A DNA stretch of 64,000 bases, taken from Oscillospiraceae bacterium (GTDB taxonomy: Bacteria > Bacillota > Clostridia > Oscillospirales > Ruminococcaceae). The stretch lies in the NCBI GenBank assembly GCA_029007985.1, contig JAQXIW010000022.1, positions 1 to 64,000 of the forward strand. Reading direction: 5' to 3'. The stretch's first letter is position 1. Every line of letters begins with the position of its first letter. Positions 8,725 to 16,531 of the stretch are shown here, in pieces. A model generated the notes under the pieces. That model did not search any database. It worked only from the letters and a program-made list of their open reading frames with translations, and was not told where the DNA came from. A program made the position numbers and the translations under genes.

Positions 8725-8863
8725 GCTGTTCAAAACAAACGCGGTAAAAAACAGCACACAGGACGAAAAAGTGATAGAAATGAACGCCGAGACCCCTGAA
8801 AAAACGGCGGAAAAAAGAAAAAATCTGCACGACAGATTGCAGAACACAAAAAAGAATAAATAA
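8693..8863 (+). CDS. Possible small basic protein (56 aa)
   Basis: An ATG-started open frame of 56 codons overlaps the last 32 bp of the ComEC-like gene and continues to a TAA. The peptide is very rich in Lys, Asn and Glu, with no hydrophobic stretch, and its C-terminal half (EKTAEKRKNLHDRLQNTKKN) could form a helix. No good ribosome site is seen, so it would rely on coupling to the gene it overlaps. It fills all the space up to the terminator. I do not recognise it and it may not be expressed. Confidence 0.35.
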   Translation: MKIKKQSILHKLFKTNAVKNSTQDEKVIEMNAETPEKTAEKRKNLHDRLQNTKKNK

Positions 8864-8867
8864 AAAT

Positions 8868-8918
8868 AATTCCGATAACCTCCCCAAGCCGAAAGGCAGC
8901 GTGGTGATAATCGGAATT
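8868..8918. terminator. Bidirectional terminator
   Basis: Arms AATTCCGAT (8868-8876) and ATCGGAATT (8910-8918) with more pairing inside. T-rich tails follow in both directions, between the convergent ComEC-like and lipid-kinase genes. Confidence 0.65.
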
Positions 8919-8921
8919 CTT

Positions 8922-9827
8922 TTATTGCGGAAATATAAATTTTATTGCGGACGGCAATATTTCGTAGCAGGCCTCGGTAATGTATTTGCCGTCGCCGTCG
9001 TTTACCATTGCAAACGGCTTCGGCGCTTTCACATACACTTTTTTGCACTTTTTATAGTGAATGTATTGCATGGCGTCCTCGTGTTCAAGCTGCGTGCCTT
9101 CTTTATAGTAGCCCACAAATTTGAACACTTTTTTCTTTTCAGGCGGAGACACGGCGGACACGTCGATAAAACCGTCGTCGATTTTTGCGGCCGGGGTCAC
9201 ATAAAAACCGCCGCCGCAGGAAATACCGTTGCCCACGGCGCACATCATTGTGTCGCCTTTATAGAGCAATTCTCCGTCGGCGTATACTTCCATATACCTG
9301 CCCCATTTTTTCAAAAAATTATAGAGCAGAGACAGATAGTAGGCGAGATGATTTGACACAAACGGCAGTTTTCTGAATTTCGGCATATCCATAGCCGTGT
9401 TGGCGTCAAAGCCCATATTGCATATATTCACACAGATTTCGCCGTTGTATTTTATCAAATCTATGGGCGCGGCTTTTCCGTTTATCTGCTTTTCGATATC
9501 CATATAGTTTTCCGCCGAAATCCCGGTTGCCTTGATAAAATCGTTGCCGGTGCCGACGGGGAACACGCCTATTTCAATATTGCCGTAACCGTAGCTGCCG
9601 TTGACAACCCGGTTGAGAGTGCCGTCGCCGCCCAGGGCGTATATTCTGTGATTTTCTCCCGTTTCGCCGCGGCTCTTACAGGCGGATATTATATTCTCGG
9701 TACTTTTTGAAATTATAATTTCCCGGTCGATGCCGAGCTTTTCCGCCGACTGTTTCAGCCGGCTTTCCATTTTCAGAGCCCGGCTGTCTTTTCCGGCTAC
9801 GGGATTAAGGATAAAAACATATCTCAT
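8922..9827 (-). CDS. Diacylglycerol kinase-family lipid kinase (YegS/DgkB-like)
   Basis: Soluble or membrane-peripheral lipid kinase of 301 residues. The diacylglycerol kinase catalytic motif ALGGDGTLNRVVNG is at about 60-73, preceded by ILNPVAGK at the N-terminus and followed by GVFPVGTGNDFIKATGI, the usual nucleotide and lipid-binding loop. Members recycle diacylglycerol into phosphatidate (DgkB) or phosphorylate related lipids. The start at 9827 is chosen for the AAAGGAT site; an upstream in-frame ATG at 9878 would add a lysine/isoleucine-rich leader with no homology and no ribosome site. It stands alone. Confidence 0.88.
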   Translation of the reverse strand: MRYVFILNPVAGKDSRALKMESRLKQSAEKLGIDREIIISKSTENIISACKSRGETGENHRIYALGGDGTLNRVVNGSYGYGNIEIGVFPVGTGNDFIKATGISAENYMDIEKQINGKAAPIDLIKYNGEICVNICNMGFDANTAMDMPKFRKLPFVSNHLAYYLSLLYNFLKKWGRYMEVYADGELLYKGDTMMCAVGNGISCGGGFYVTPAAKIDDGFIDVSAVSPPEKKKVFKFVGYYKEGTQLEHEDAMQYIHYKKCKKVYVKAPKPFAMVNDGDGKYITEACYEILPSAIKFIFPQ

Positions 9828-10009
9828 GGGATAATCCTTTATAATAATTATTTTTGCATAAGTGTGTTTAACAAACAATACTCTGTGATCGCTTTTGAAA
9901 AAAATTTACGTTTTTATTGTCTATATTAACAATGGTATTAAATATATAATAATGCTATACTTAAATAAAGTAAAGTGTATTTCTGCGGAAATACGGAAAG
10001 GGAACGTTT

Positions 10010-11050
10010 ATGAAAGTTGAAGAACTCAAAAAAGTTAGTTTAGGCCATTACCCAACGCCTATCGAAAAGCTTGAAAACATCACAAAATTGCTTGGCAAAG
10101 GCGATGTCTACATCAAGAGAGACGACACGACAGGCCCGGCATTCGGCGGCAACAAGACCAGAAAGCTGGAATATCTGCTCAAAGAGGCTCAGGATCAGGG
10201 CGCGACAGCTGTTATCACATACGGCGGTACACAGACAAACCACGGCCGTACAACAGTCGGCGCGGCGGTAAAGCTGGGCATGAAACCGATTTTGATTCTT
10301 TCGGGCGGGGACACAGGCTATCTGTCCGGCAACTTGAACCTCGACGCAATGATGGGTACGGACATCTACTTTGCAAAGGAAAAATCTCCTGTTGAAATCA
10401 CAAAGGAAGTCGTTGCAAAGTACGAGGCACAGGGCGACAAGGTTTACATAGTCCCGGTCGGCGGCTCAAACACTCTCGGCGCAGTCGGTTACATTATGGC
10501 TGTAAAGGAAATAGTCGACCAGATTAAAGAGCAGAACCTCAAAATTGACCATCTTGTATGCACTGTGGGCTCAATGGGTACATTTGCCGGCTCGATTCTC
10601 GGCGCAAAATATTTTAACGCACCGTTTGATGTCATAGCCGTGCCGGTTTCTCCGCGGCCAAAAGGCGCAAAAGAGGCAGATGTAGTTAAGTTCGCCAACG
10701 AAGTATCAAAGACTTACGATATGGGTATAGAGGTAACTCTTGACGATGTCAAGATTGCATACGGCCCGGATGAATGTCCGTATTCCGGCGAGGCATACAA
10801 CAAGCCTGACCCGGTTACAAGAGATTCAATTATTCTTTTGGCAAAGAACGAGGGCATTTTCCTTGACCCTACATACACCGGTAAAACTTTCCGCGGTCTT
10901 GTAGATATGGTCAAGAACGAAGAATACATCAAAGCGGGCGAGAGCGTAATGTTTGTGCACACCGGCGGCGCAATGGCTCTGTGGACGAAAGAGCATCTCG
11001 ACGATATGCAGACACAGCTCCGTGAAAATTGCCATACCACACAGCTGTAA
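10010..11050 (+). CDS. D-cysteine desulfhydrase (PLP-dependent)
   Basis: PLP enzyme of fold type II, 346 residues, in the D-cysteine desulfhydrase/ACC deaminase family. The cofactor lysine lies in FGGNKTRKLEYL near 45-56, the TYGGTQTNHGR segment near 75-85 is the substrate loop, and VGSMGTFAGSILG near 180 binds the PLP phosphate. D-cysteine desulfhydrase splits D-cysteine to pyruvate, sulfide and ammonia; ACC deaminase is the main alternative, and only biochemistry separates them surely. It is a single-gene unit with an AAAGGGA ribosome site. Upstream (9880-10009) is AT-rich with a loose dyad ATTGT...ACAAT near 9918. Confidence 0.8.
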   Translation: MKVEELKKVSLGHYPTPIEKLENITKLLGKGDVYIKRDDTTGPAFGGNKTRKLEYLLKEAQDQGATAVITYGGTQTNHGRTTVGAAVKLGMKPILILSGGDTGYLSGNLNLDAMMGTDIYFAKEKSPVEITKEVVAKYEAQGDKVYIVPVGGSNTLGAVGYIMAVKEIVDQIKEQNLKIDHLVCTVGSMGTFAGSILGAKYFNAPFDVIAVPVSPRPKGAKEADVVKFANEVSKTYDMGIEVTLDDVKIAYGPDECPYSGEAYNKPDPVTRDSIILLAKNEGIFLDPTYTGKTFRGLVDMVKNEEYIKAGESVMFVHTGGAMALWTKEHLDDMQTQLRENCHTTQL

Positions 11051-11086
11051 TTTGTTGTAACTGCATTTTTATTAAATAAATCTTAC

Positions 11087-11116
11087 GGCGGCAGGCTCGG
11101 TCTGCCGCCTTTTTAT
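11087..11116 (+). terminator. Terminator after D-cysteine desulfhydrase gene
   Basis: Perfect 8-bp stem GGCGGCAG (11087-11094) / CTGCCGCC (11102-11109), then TTTTTTAT-like tail. Confidence 0.85.
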
Positions 11117-11129
11117 GTGAAACAAACAA

Positions 11130-11154
11130 CCGGCTCAACTTTTCATTGAGCCGG
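11130..11154 (-). terminator. Terminator of the padR-DUF2812 operon
   Basis: Perfect 9-bp stem CCGGCTCAA / TTGAGCCGG. On the minus strand it is followed by TTGTTTGTTT. Confidence 0.7.
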
Positions 11155-11163
11155 ATTACAGGT

Positions 11164-11679
11164 TTATTCGTAATATTTTCTGATTCTTTTTAACTCGTCG
11201 ATTTTGCCGTGTATTCTGCCGCAGCAGTAGAACAAAAGACAGGCACAGGCGCAGTTTACAACGCCGACAGTCATACCGTTGATTATATTGACGGTGCCGA
11301 TACCGAGATTGACATAGCCGACTGCGCTCAACATCTTGCCAACTGAATATAGCATGCGTATTCTTGAGTCCGTATCGGAATTGAGCTCAAAGTTGCCGTA
11401 TTCGGATTTTCTTCTGAAAAATGCCCATTTGAGAAAATTGCCGATATATTCGCCGCCGCTCTCTCTTACCAGACTGATGTAGTCCTCTGTGGAGCCGTCT
11501 ACAAATGCAAGTCTGATGATGTATTCTCCCGGCTCGCTTCTTTCAAACACATATTTGCAAAAACAAAAACCGATTTCAACCAAAACCCAGCCTTGCATAG
11601 CCATATCGTTGAGCCATTCTTCCTCTTTGTCAAAGTCATAGACTAGAAATACTTTGTGTTTTACCATTCTCTCTTTCAT
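11164..11679 (-). CDS. DUF2812 membrane protein paired with PadR
   Basis: Protein of 171 residues. The N-terminal half (KHKVFLVYDFDKEEEWLNDMAMQGW) matches the DUF2812 pattern, a small domain often encoded beside PadR regulators. The C-terminal half carries two hydrophobic helices separated by a short turn, with several cysteines (CACACLLFYCC). I chose the ATG at 11679: it overlaps the padR stop as ATGA and is ten bases after GGAGG, while the ATG at 11688 is too close to that site. It probably acts as the membrane partner or target of the PadR circuit; its mechanism is unknown. Confidence 0.78.
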   Translation of the reverse strand: MKERMVKHKVFLVYDFDKEEEWLNDMAMQGWVLVEIGFCFCKYVFERSEPGEYIIRLAFVDGSTEDYISLVRESGGEYIGNFLKWAFFRRKSEYGNFELNSDTDSRIRMLYSVGKMLSAVGYVNLGIGTVNIINGMTVGVVNCACACLLFYCCGRIHGKIDELKRIRKYYE

Positions 11680-11996
11680 TTTGAACATTCCTCCAATATT
11701 TTTTCTCCGTTTGCCGCCAATTCTTTAAGTCTGTTTATTTCCGATTTTAGTACCGCTACGCCTGTTTGCGTAATCAGGTATTCCTTTTTTCGTGAGCCGT
11801 CCTCGACGGGCATAAGCCTTATCCAGCCCTTTTCCGTCAGGTTTGTCAGCGCGCCGTACAATGTGCCCGCCCGCAGTCTCACTCTGCCGCCGGACAGTGC
11901 CTCTACCGTCTGCATTATTCCGTAGCCGTGCTGTTGTTTGCAAAGCGCGAGCAAAATGTAATAGGTCGCCTCTGTCAATACAATACCGTCTGCCAT
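11676..11996 (-). CDS. PadR-family transcriptional regulator
   Basis: DNA-binding protein of 106 residues, nearly all one winged helix: LTEATYYILLALCKQQHGYGIMQ, then RLRAGTLYGALTNLTEKGWI (recognition helix and wing) and a C-terminal dimer helix. This is the short PadR-s2 type. It heads a two-gene unit with DUF2812 and has GAGGTG before its ATG. Directly upstream lies a stack of CGATATA words over and after its promoter, so autorepression is very likely. The inducer is unknown. Confidence 0.9.
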   Translation of the reverse strand: MADGIVLTEATYYILLALCKQQHGYGIMQTVEALSGGRVRLRAGTLYGALTNLTEKGWIRLMPVEDGSRKKEYLITQTGVAVLKSEINRLKELAANGEKILEECSK

Positions 11997-12017
11997 ATTG
12001 TCACCTCATTCTGTACG

Positions 12018-12091
12018 ACGATATATCGTGTTTCTATATATCGTCTAACGATATATCGTTTGTTGATATAACTATATCGCGTCCCGATATA
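12018..12091. promoter_or_regulatory. Iterated PadR operator array
   Basis: Four 12-bp sites spaced exactly 15 bp apart: ACGATATATCGT (12018-12029), TCTATATATCGT (12033-12044), ACGATATATCGT (12048-12059) and TTGATATAACTA (12063-12074). The first and third are perfect palindromes. A further dyad TATATCG-N5-CGATATA (12073-12091) sits between the -10 and -35 boxes. In all, CGATATA or its complement occurs seven times in 80 bp. Confidence 0.75.
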
Positions 12092-12099
12092 TTTGTCAA
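12071..12099 (-). promoter_or_regulatory. padR promoter
   Basis: On the minus strand: TTGACA (12094-12099), 17-bp spacer, TATAGT (12071-12076). The spacer contains the TATATCG-N5-CGATATA dyad. Confidence 0.75.
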
Positions 12100-12173
12100 G
12101 GCTTTTTTTCAAAAAAAATATGCGCTTTCAAAAATTTCTTTTCAAAAGCACATTAAGTTTATTGTATTGTGAT

Positions 12174-12650
12174 TTAAGACTGCAAATTTTCCTTTTTTAC
12201 CTCTATCTCAAAATAGTAGAGAATGTTGCCGTCCTCAAAATCCGCCTCGACCTTGTAGTAGTATTTGCCCTCTTCCTTAGGGGTTACCCACTCTGAAATC
12301 TGTCTGAATTCCGGCTCGGCCTGAACAGGGGATTCGTACAGTCTGACGGCTTTCTCCGGGGCAGTCAGCAAAATTACTATGTTGGTCTCCGGGTATGCGT
12401 CGGTGACCATAAGAGCCGCGTCGGATACGTCGACATACGGGCTCATAACGGTTTTGTTGCCGAATTTCCAGGTGTAGCCGGCTCTTACCACATACGGCGG
12501 ATTATAGCCGACGGATACGGAAATAATCGGCAAGGACTTTTCCGGGTCCTTTGAGTCTATTGTATTTTTTATGTTTACGGTTATGTATGCGGTGATTATG
12601 AGCAAAATCGTCGCTATTACCGCCCTGCGAAGTTTCAGTTTGGATTGCAT
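12174..12650 (-). CDS. Predicted membrane-anchored extracytoplasmic protein, unknown
   Basis: I do not recognise this 158-residue protein. It has a basic start and one transmembrane helix (about 9-27, AVIATILLIITAYITVNI), then an outside domain with a beta-rich look: SVGYNPPYVVRAGYTWKFG, a central part with DAYPETNIVILL, and a C-terminal KYYYKVEADFEDGNILYYFEIEV that resembles an Ig-like strand pair. Its start overlaps the stop of the AI-2E transporter gene by one base (TGATG), so the two are translated together. No lipobox is seen. Confidence 0.65.
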   Translation of the reverse strand: MQSKLKLRRAVIATILLIITAYITVNIKNTIDSKDPEKSLPIISVSVGYNPPYVVRAGYTWKFGNKTVMSPYVDVSDAALMVTDAYPETNIVILLTAPEKAVRLYESPVQAEPEFRQISEWVTPKEEGKYYYKVEADFEDGNILYYFEIEVKKENLQS

Positions 12651-13822
12651 CAGTCTTTTTCCTTGTGATTGGTTGTATCAATTATGTGGTTTTTTCTGTC
12701 CACTGCAATATTTTTTTCATTGAGGATTCTGTCCACATTTTCGGCGACTATACTGTATATTACCGCAAAGGTAGGTACGCCGATAAGCATACCGGCGACG
12801 CCCATAAGTTTACCGCCAACGGTGATTGCAAACAGTATCCACAGCGCAGACAGCCCCAGAGAGTTGCCCATGATTTTCGGGCCGATAATATTGCCGTCTA
12901 TCTGCTGTAAAATGATTATGAAAATTGTCAGCTCTACAGCTTTCATAGGGCTGATCATGAGCATAATGAAAACAGACGGTATTGCACCAATAAACGGGCC
13001 GAAAACAGGTATCATGTTGGTAATACCGATTATCACGGCAATAAGCATGCTGTATTCCGGATAGATAAACATCATGCTTATGAATGTTATGACGGCTATT
13101 ATAAGAGAGTCCAAGGCCTTGCTCGTCATAAATTCCGAAAATATCTTATCGCTGCGCCTTGTTACAACACATATTCTGTCAGCCACCGGCACGGTGAACA
13201 GGGAGTATGTGATTCTCTTAACCTGAAAGCACAGCGTGTCTTTTTCAATCAGCATATATATGGTGGCAATGACAATCATGAGAATTTTTACCAATCCGTT
13301 GCCGACATTAAAAGTGAACGAAACCAGGCTCGGCACGGCAGAGGATAGAAATTCAATAACCTGTTTTGAGTACCGGTCCCACAGCTTTGTCAACTGCTCG
13401 GTAGTGGTCACATCAAAGTGATTTTCAGTGAAAAATTTGTTTGCCAACACCGAGACCTGTTTGGTAAAAGCAGGCAAAGCATCAATGATGACATTTACGC
13501 TTTGGCCTATCTGCGGCAAAATGGCGGTAATAAGGCTGTACAAAATGAAAATGACCACTATCATCACAGAGAAAACAGAGAGGGCTCTCTTTGATTTCCT
13601 GTTGTTAAAAACCTTTTCTTCAAACCAATTTACCGGGCGCGCTAATATGAAAGCAAGCACAAAGGCGTATATAAAAGGCGAGACCGTATTTATACAGGCG
13701 CCGACAAAGTTTTTAATCGGGGCAATATTTGATAACAAAAGATAAAACCGTATTGCAATACACAGAGAAACCGCATTGCTGATTGATTCTTTTGTGAAAA
13801 ATACCTTTAATTTTTTCAGCAT
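12650..13822 (-). CDS. AI-2E family transporter (UPF0118)
   Basis: Polytopic membrane protein of 390 residues with about eight helices. The pattern matches the AI-2E/UPF0118 family: two N-terminal helices with the ILARPVNWFEEKVF turn, a central amphipathic region (LPAFTKQVSVLANKFF), and the conserved late block with ITNMIPVFGPFIGAIP and GNIIGPKIMGNSLGLS. The family name comes from E. coli TqsA; other members are sodium/proton antiporters, so the substrate is open. It is first in a two-gene unit with the anchored protein at 12174. Confidence 0.88.
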   Translation of the reverse strand: MLKKLKVFFTKESISNAVSLCIAIRFYLLLSNIAPIKNFVGACINTVSPFIYAFVLAFILARPVNWFEEKVFNNRKSKRALSVFSVMIVVIFILYSLITAILPQIGQSVNVIIDALPAFTKQVSVLANKFFTENHFDVTTTEQLTKLWDRYSKQVIEFLSSAVPSLVSFTFNVGNGLVKILMIVIATIYMLIEKDTLCFQVKRITYSLFTVPVADRICVVTRRSDKIFSEFMTSKALDSLIIAVITFISMMFIYPEYSMLIAVIIGITNMIPVFGPFIGAIPSVFIMLMISPMKAVELTIFIIILQQIDGNIIGPKIMGNSLGLSALWILFAITVGGKLMGVAGMLIGVPTFAVIYSIVAENVDRILNEKNIAVDRKNHIIDTTNHKEKD

Positions 13823-13866
13823 AATCTCATCCCTTACAAAATAATTTGCATATCTTTCTATGATAT

Positions 13867-13895
13867 AGTATACTATTAAATAATATTAATTACAA
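13867..13895 (-). promoter_or_regulatory. Promoter of the AI-2E transporter gene
   Basis: On the minus strand: TTGTAA (13890-13895), 17 bp, TATACT (13867-13872). The rest of the divergent gap holds a short dyad GTTAAT-N10-ATTAAC (13905-13926) just before the CNNM gene. Confidence 0.55.
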
Positions 13896-13943
13896 CAAAC
13901 AAAAGTTAATATTGTGTGAAATTAACATTGTGAGGTCTTTTAA

Positions 13944-15188
13944 TTGGATATTACTACCGTTTTATTTTTAATATGCTTGCTCTGTCTTTCGGCGCTGTTT
14001 TCCGCGTCGGAAACGGCATTGACTGCGGCAAATAAAATACGATTAAAAAATCAAGCCGAGGACGGCAACAAAAAAGCCCGGGGTGCGTTAAAGCTGGTGT
14101 CAAAATACGACGACACCCTCTCGGCTCTGCTTATTACAAACAACATTGTCAACATTCTCACCGCCTCATTGACTACGGTGCTTTTCACGGCGCTCGTGGG
14201 GGCGTCCGGCGTGGGAATCGCCACGGCGGTCACAACCGTATTCGTTATAATTTTCGGCGAAGTTTTGCCGAAAACCTACGCCAACGACAACGCCGACGAA
14301 TTGCTGAAAAGCGTACAGGGCTTTCTGCGTATTCTTATAGTGGTATTAAAGCCGCTTATCGTCATTTTGTCCGTCATAAAAAAATCCATTATCAGAAAAG
14401 GCGACAGCCCGGAAAACCCGACCGTCACCGAACAGGAGCTCATATCAATTATAGACGAAATCGAGGACGAGGGCGTGCTGAAAGAGGAAGAGGCGGATTT
14501 GGTACAAAACGCCATCGAATTTAACGACATACAGGCCGGCGAGATAATCACCCCGCGCGTAGACATTGTCGCCATCGACAAAAACATGGCGGAAAGACAG
14601 ATACTCGATTTGTTTTTGGAATACAATTACAGCCGTATGCCTGTCTACGACGGCACGATTGACAACATAATCGGTTTTATAAGCCAAAAGGATTTTTCCG
14701 CTTTGATTATCCGAGGCGACGAGTACAGCATAGAGGGCGTTATGAAGCCGTGTATGTATGTGCCGCACACAAACAAAATCATTGATGTCATGAAGCTCAT
14801 GCAAAAAGATAAGGTACACATGGTTGTCGTTACCGACGAATACGGCGGCACTATGGGCATAATCACACTTGAAGACATTTTGGAAGAGCTGGTAGGCGAA
14901 ATTTGGGACGAACACGACGAGGAAAAACAGCTTATCACTAAAATAGACGATACGACTTACGATGTTTTGGGCGATACCCCGATGGACGACATATACGAAA
15001 CTTTGCTCGGCACTCAAAACAGAGAGGACAGCGACGCAATAACCGTCGCCGGCTATCTTATGGACAAGCTCAACAGAATACCGGGGCCGGGCGATGTTTT
15101 CGGCGATGAAGATATGTACTATACCGTGACAAGAGTGGGCGAGAACAGAATCAAAAAAGTCAGAATCAAAGTTTTGACAAGAGATTAA
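13944..15188 (+). CDS. CNNM/HlyC-CorC family transporter (DUF21-CBS-CorC)
   Basis: Membrane protein of 414 residues in three parts: a DUF21 membrane domain with about four helices (residues 1-180, including SALFSASETALTAAN), a tandem CBS pair (about 195-315, with EIITPRVDIVAIDK and VVVTDEYGGTMGIITLEDILEELVGEI), and a C-terminal CorC_HlyC domain (about 330-412). CNNM relatives export magnesium or cobalt; older annotations say hemolysin. The start codon is TTG at 13944 with GAGG eight bases upstream, and no better ATG lies nearby. It stands alone. Confidence 0.9.
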   Translation: MDITTVLFLICLLCLSALFSASETALTAANKIRLKNQAEDGNKKARGALKLVSKYDDTLSALLITNNIVNILTASLTTVLFTALVGASGVGIATAVTTVFVIIFGEVLPKTYANDNADELLKSVQGFLRILIVVLKPLIVILSVIKKSIIRKGDSPENPTVTEQELISIIDEIEDEGVLKEEEADLVQNAIEFNDIQAGEIITPRVDIVAIDKNMAERQILDLFLEYNYSRMPVYDGTIDNIIGFISQKDFSALIIRGDEYSIEGVMKPCMYVPHTNKIIDVMKLMQKDKVHMVVVTDEYGGTMGIITLEDILEELVGEIWDEHDEEKQLITKIDDTTYDVLGDTPMDDIYETLLGTQNREDSDAITVAGYLMDKLNRIPGPGDVFGDEDMYYTVTRVGENRIKKVRIKVLTRD

Positions 15189-15194
15189 AAACAA

Positions 15195-15220
15195 AGGCGG
15201 CAGACCTTACGGCTTGCCGT
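15195..15220. terminator. Bidirectional terminator
   Basis: An 11-bp stem with one mismatch and a TTAC loop between convergent genes. T-rich tails follow on both strands, better on the minus strand. Confidence 0.7.
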
Positions 15221-15237
15221 CTTAATGTTTTAATGTG

Positions 15238-16440
15238 TTATCTCTCGTCGCATACCTGGAAAATATAAAACTTCAAATAGTAGGATTCGTCCGCCGCCCA
15301 AAGAATAGGGTGATCCGGGGCCTGAGTCGAAAACAGCACTTGGCGCAGCTTTTTGCGGGCGCCTCGCCGGGCTTCTTTTATGGTTTTTGCAAACAAATCC
15401 GGGTCCATAAAATGAGAACAGGAGCAGGTGACGAGAAAACCTCTGTCCTTGACGAGCTTCATACCTCTGAGATTTATCTCTCTGTATCCCTTTACGGCGT
15501 TTTTAATTGAACTTCTCGATTTTGTGAATGCCGGCGGGTCGAGAATGACCACATCGTATTTTTCGCCCCGCGCCTCAAGAGAAGGCAACAGGTCAAAAAC
15601 ATCCCGAACTGTAAACTGTACTCTGTCCTGTAAATTGTTGAGCTTTGCGTTTTCTCTTGCCCGTTCTATTGCAAGCTCCGACGCGTCTACGCCGAGCACG
15701 GATTTTGCCCCGGCGAGACCGGCGTTGAGAGCAAATGAGCCGGTGTGGGTAAAGCAGTCCAAAACTTTTTTGCCCTTTGCGATTTTGTGAATCGCCGCCC
15801 TGTTGTTTTTCTGGTCGAGGAAAAACCCGGTCTTTTGTCCGTCCTGCACATCAACTATATAGCGCACGCCGTTTTCGACTATTTCAACCTTTGTGTCAAA
15901 CGGCTCGCCGATAAAGCCCTTGAATCTCTCCATGCCCTCCCGTTCTCTGACAGGGGCGTCGCTTCTCTCGTAAACGCCTCTTACTTCTATTCCGTCTTCG
16001 GACAGCACTTTTTTGAGCTTTTCGATTATTACGGGCTTTAATTTGTCGATGCCCAGGGCGAGAGATTCCACCACCAGCACATCGGAAAACTTGTCTATTA
16101 CTATGCCAGGCAAAAAATCCCGCTCGCCGAATATCACGCGGCAGCTCGATGTGTCGATTGTGGATTTTCTGTATTCCCAGGCGTCTCTCACTCTTTTTTC
16201 TATAAAATCACCGTCGATAACCGCGCTTGCGTCTCTTGTGAGCATTCTCACCGTTATTTTGGATTTTGTGTTGATAAAGCCGACGCCCATTTCGTAGCCG
16301 TCAAAATCCCGAACGGACACAATGTCTCCGTTTTCAAAATTGCCGTCTATTCTGGCAATTTCATTGTCATATATCCACAGACCGCCGGATTTCAGCTGTC
16401 TGCCTTCGCCTTTTTTCAAAGTTACAACCGTGCTGTACAT
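15238..16440 (-). CDS. RlmI-like 23S rRNA cytosine-C5 methyltransferase
   Basis: SAM-dependent methylase of 400 residues (COG1092). An N-terminal PUA domain (VTLKKGEGRQLKSGGLWIYD) is followed by a central RNA-binding part and a Rossmann domain with VLDCFTHTGSFALNAGLAGA near 219-238, the DPPAFTKS motif near 302-309 and LVTCSCSH near 336-343. The last two carry the residues needed for m5C transfer. E. coli RlmI modifies C1962 of 23S rRNA; the target here is inferred. AAAGGAA precedes the ATG. A second, shorter relative is at 46557. Confidence 0.88.
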   Translation of the reverse strand: MYSTVVTLKKGEGRQLKSGGLWIYDNEIARIDGNFENGDIVSVRDFDGYEMGVGFINTKSKITVRMLTRDASAVIDGDFIEKRVRDAWEYRKSTIDTSSCRVIFGERDFLPGIVIDKFSDVLVVESLALGIDKLKPVIIEKLKKVLSEDGIEVRGVYERSDAPVREREGMERFKGFIGEPFDTKVEIVENGVRYIVDVQDGQKTGFFLDQKNNRAAIHKIAKGKKVLDCFTHTGSFALNAGLAGAKSVLGVDASELAIERARENAKLNNLQDRVQFTVRDVFDLLPSLEARGEKYDVVILDPPAFTKSRSSIKNAVKGYREINLRGMKLVKDRGFLVTCSCSHFMDPDLFAKTIKEARRGARKKLRQVLFSTQAPDHPILWAADESYYLKFYIFQVCDER

Positions 16441-16497
16441 AGAATGTTCCTTTCAAAATAATGTAACAATTTATTTTATCACATCGGCGGAAAAAAT

Positions 16498-16527
16498 AAA
16501 ACAGCATTCCGCAAGAAATGCCGTTTT
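16498..16527 (-). terminator. Terminator of the tsaE-tsaB-rpiB operon
   Basis: An 11-bp stem with one mismatch (16498-16508 / 16517-16527). On the minus strand it is followed by TTTATTTTTT. Confidence 0.75.
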
Positions 16528-16531
16528 AATA

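Noticed and set aside
8901-9356. A 151-codon plus-strand frame opposite the lipid kinase
   Set aside because: The kinase motif GGDGTLN and its ribosome site decide the strand.
9918-9937. A Rex-like dyad before the D-cysteine desulfhydrase gene
   Set aside because: ATTGT...ACAAT resembles Rex ends, but the TTGT to ACAA span is 16 rather than 18 bases and the arms are imperfect, so it is weak.
12018-12091. The 15-bp repeats as a CRISPR or plasmid-type iteron array
   Set aside because: Units are only 15 bp with no spacers and no cas or rep gene. Their overlap with the padR promoter points to operators.
14445-15194. A 249-codon minus-strand frame opposite the CNNM gene
   Set aside because: No ribosome site or motif; it overlaps conserved CBS and CorC domains.
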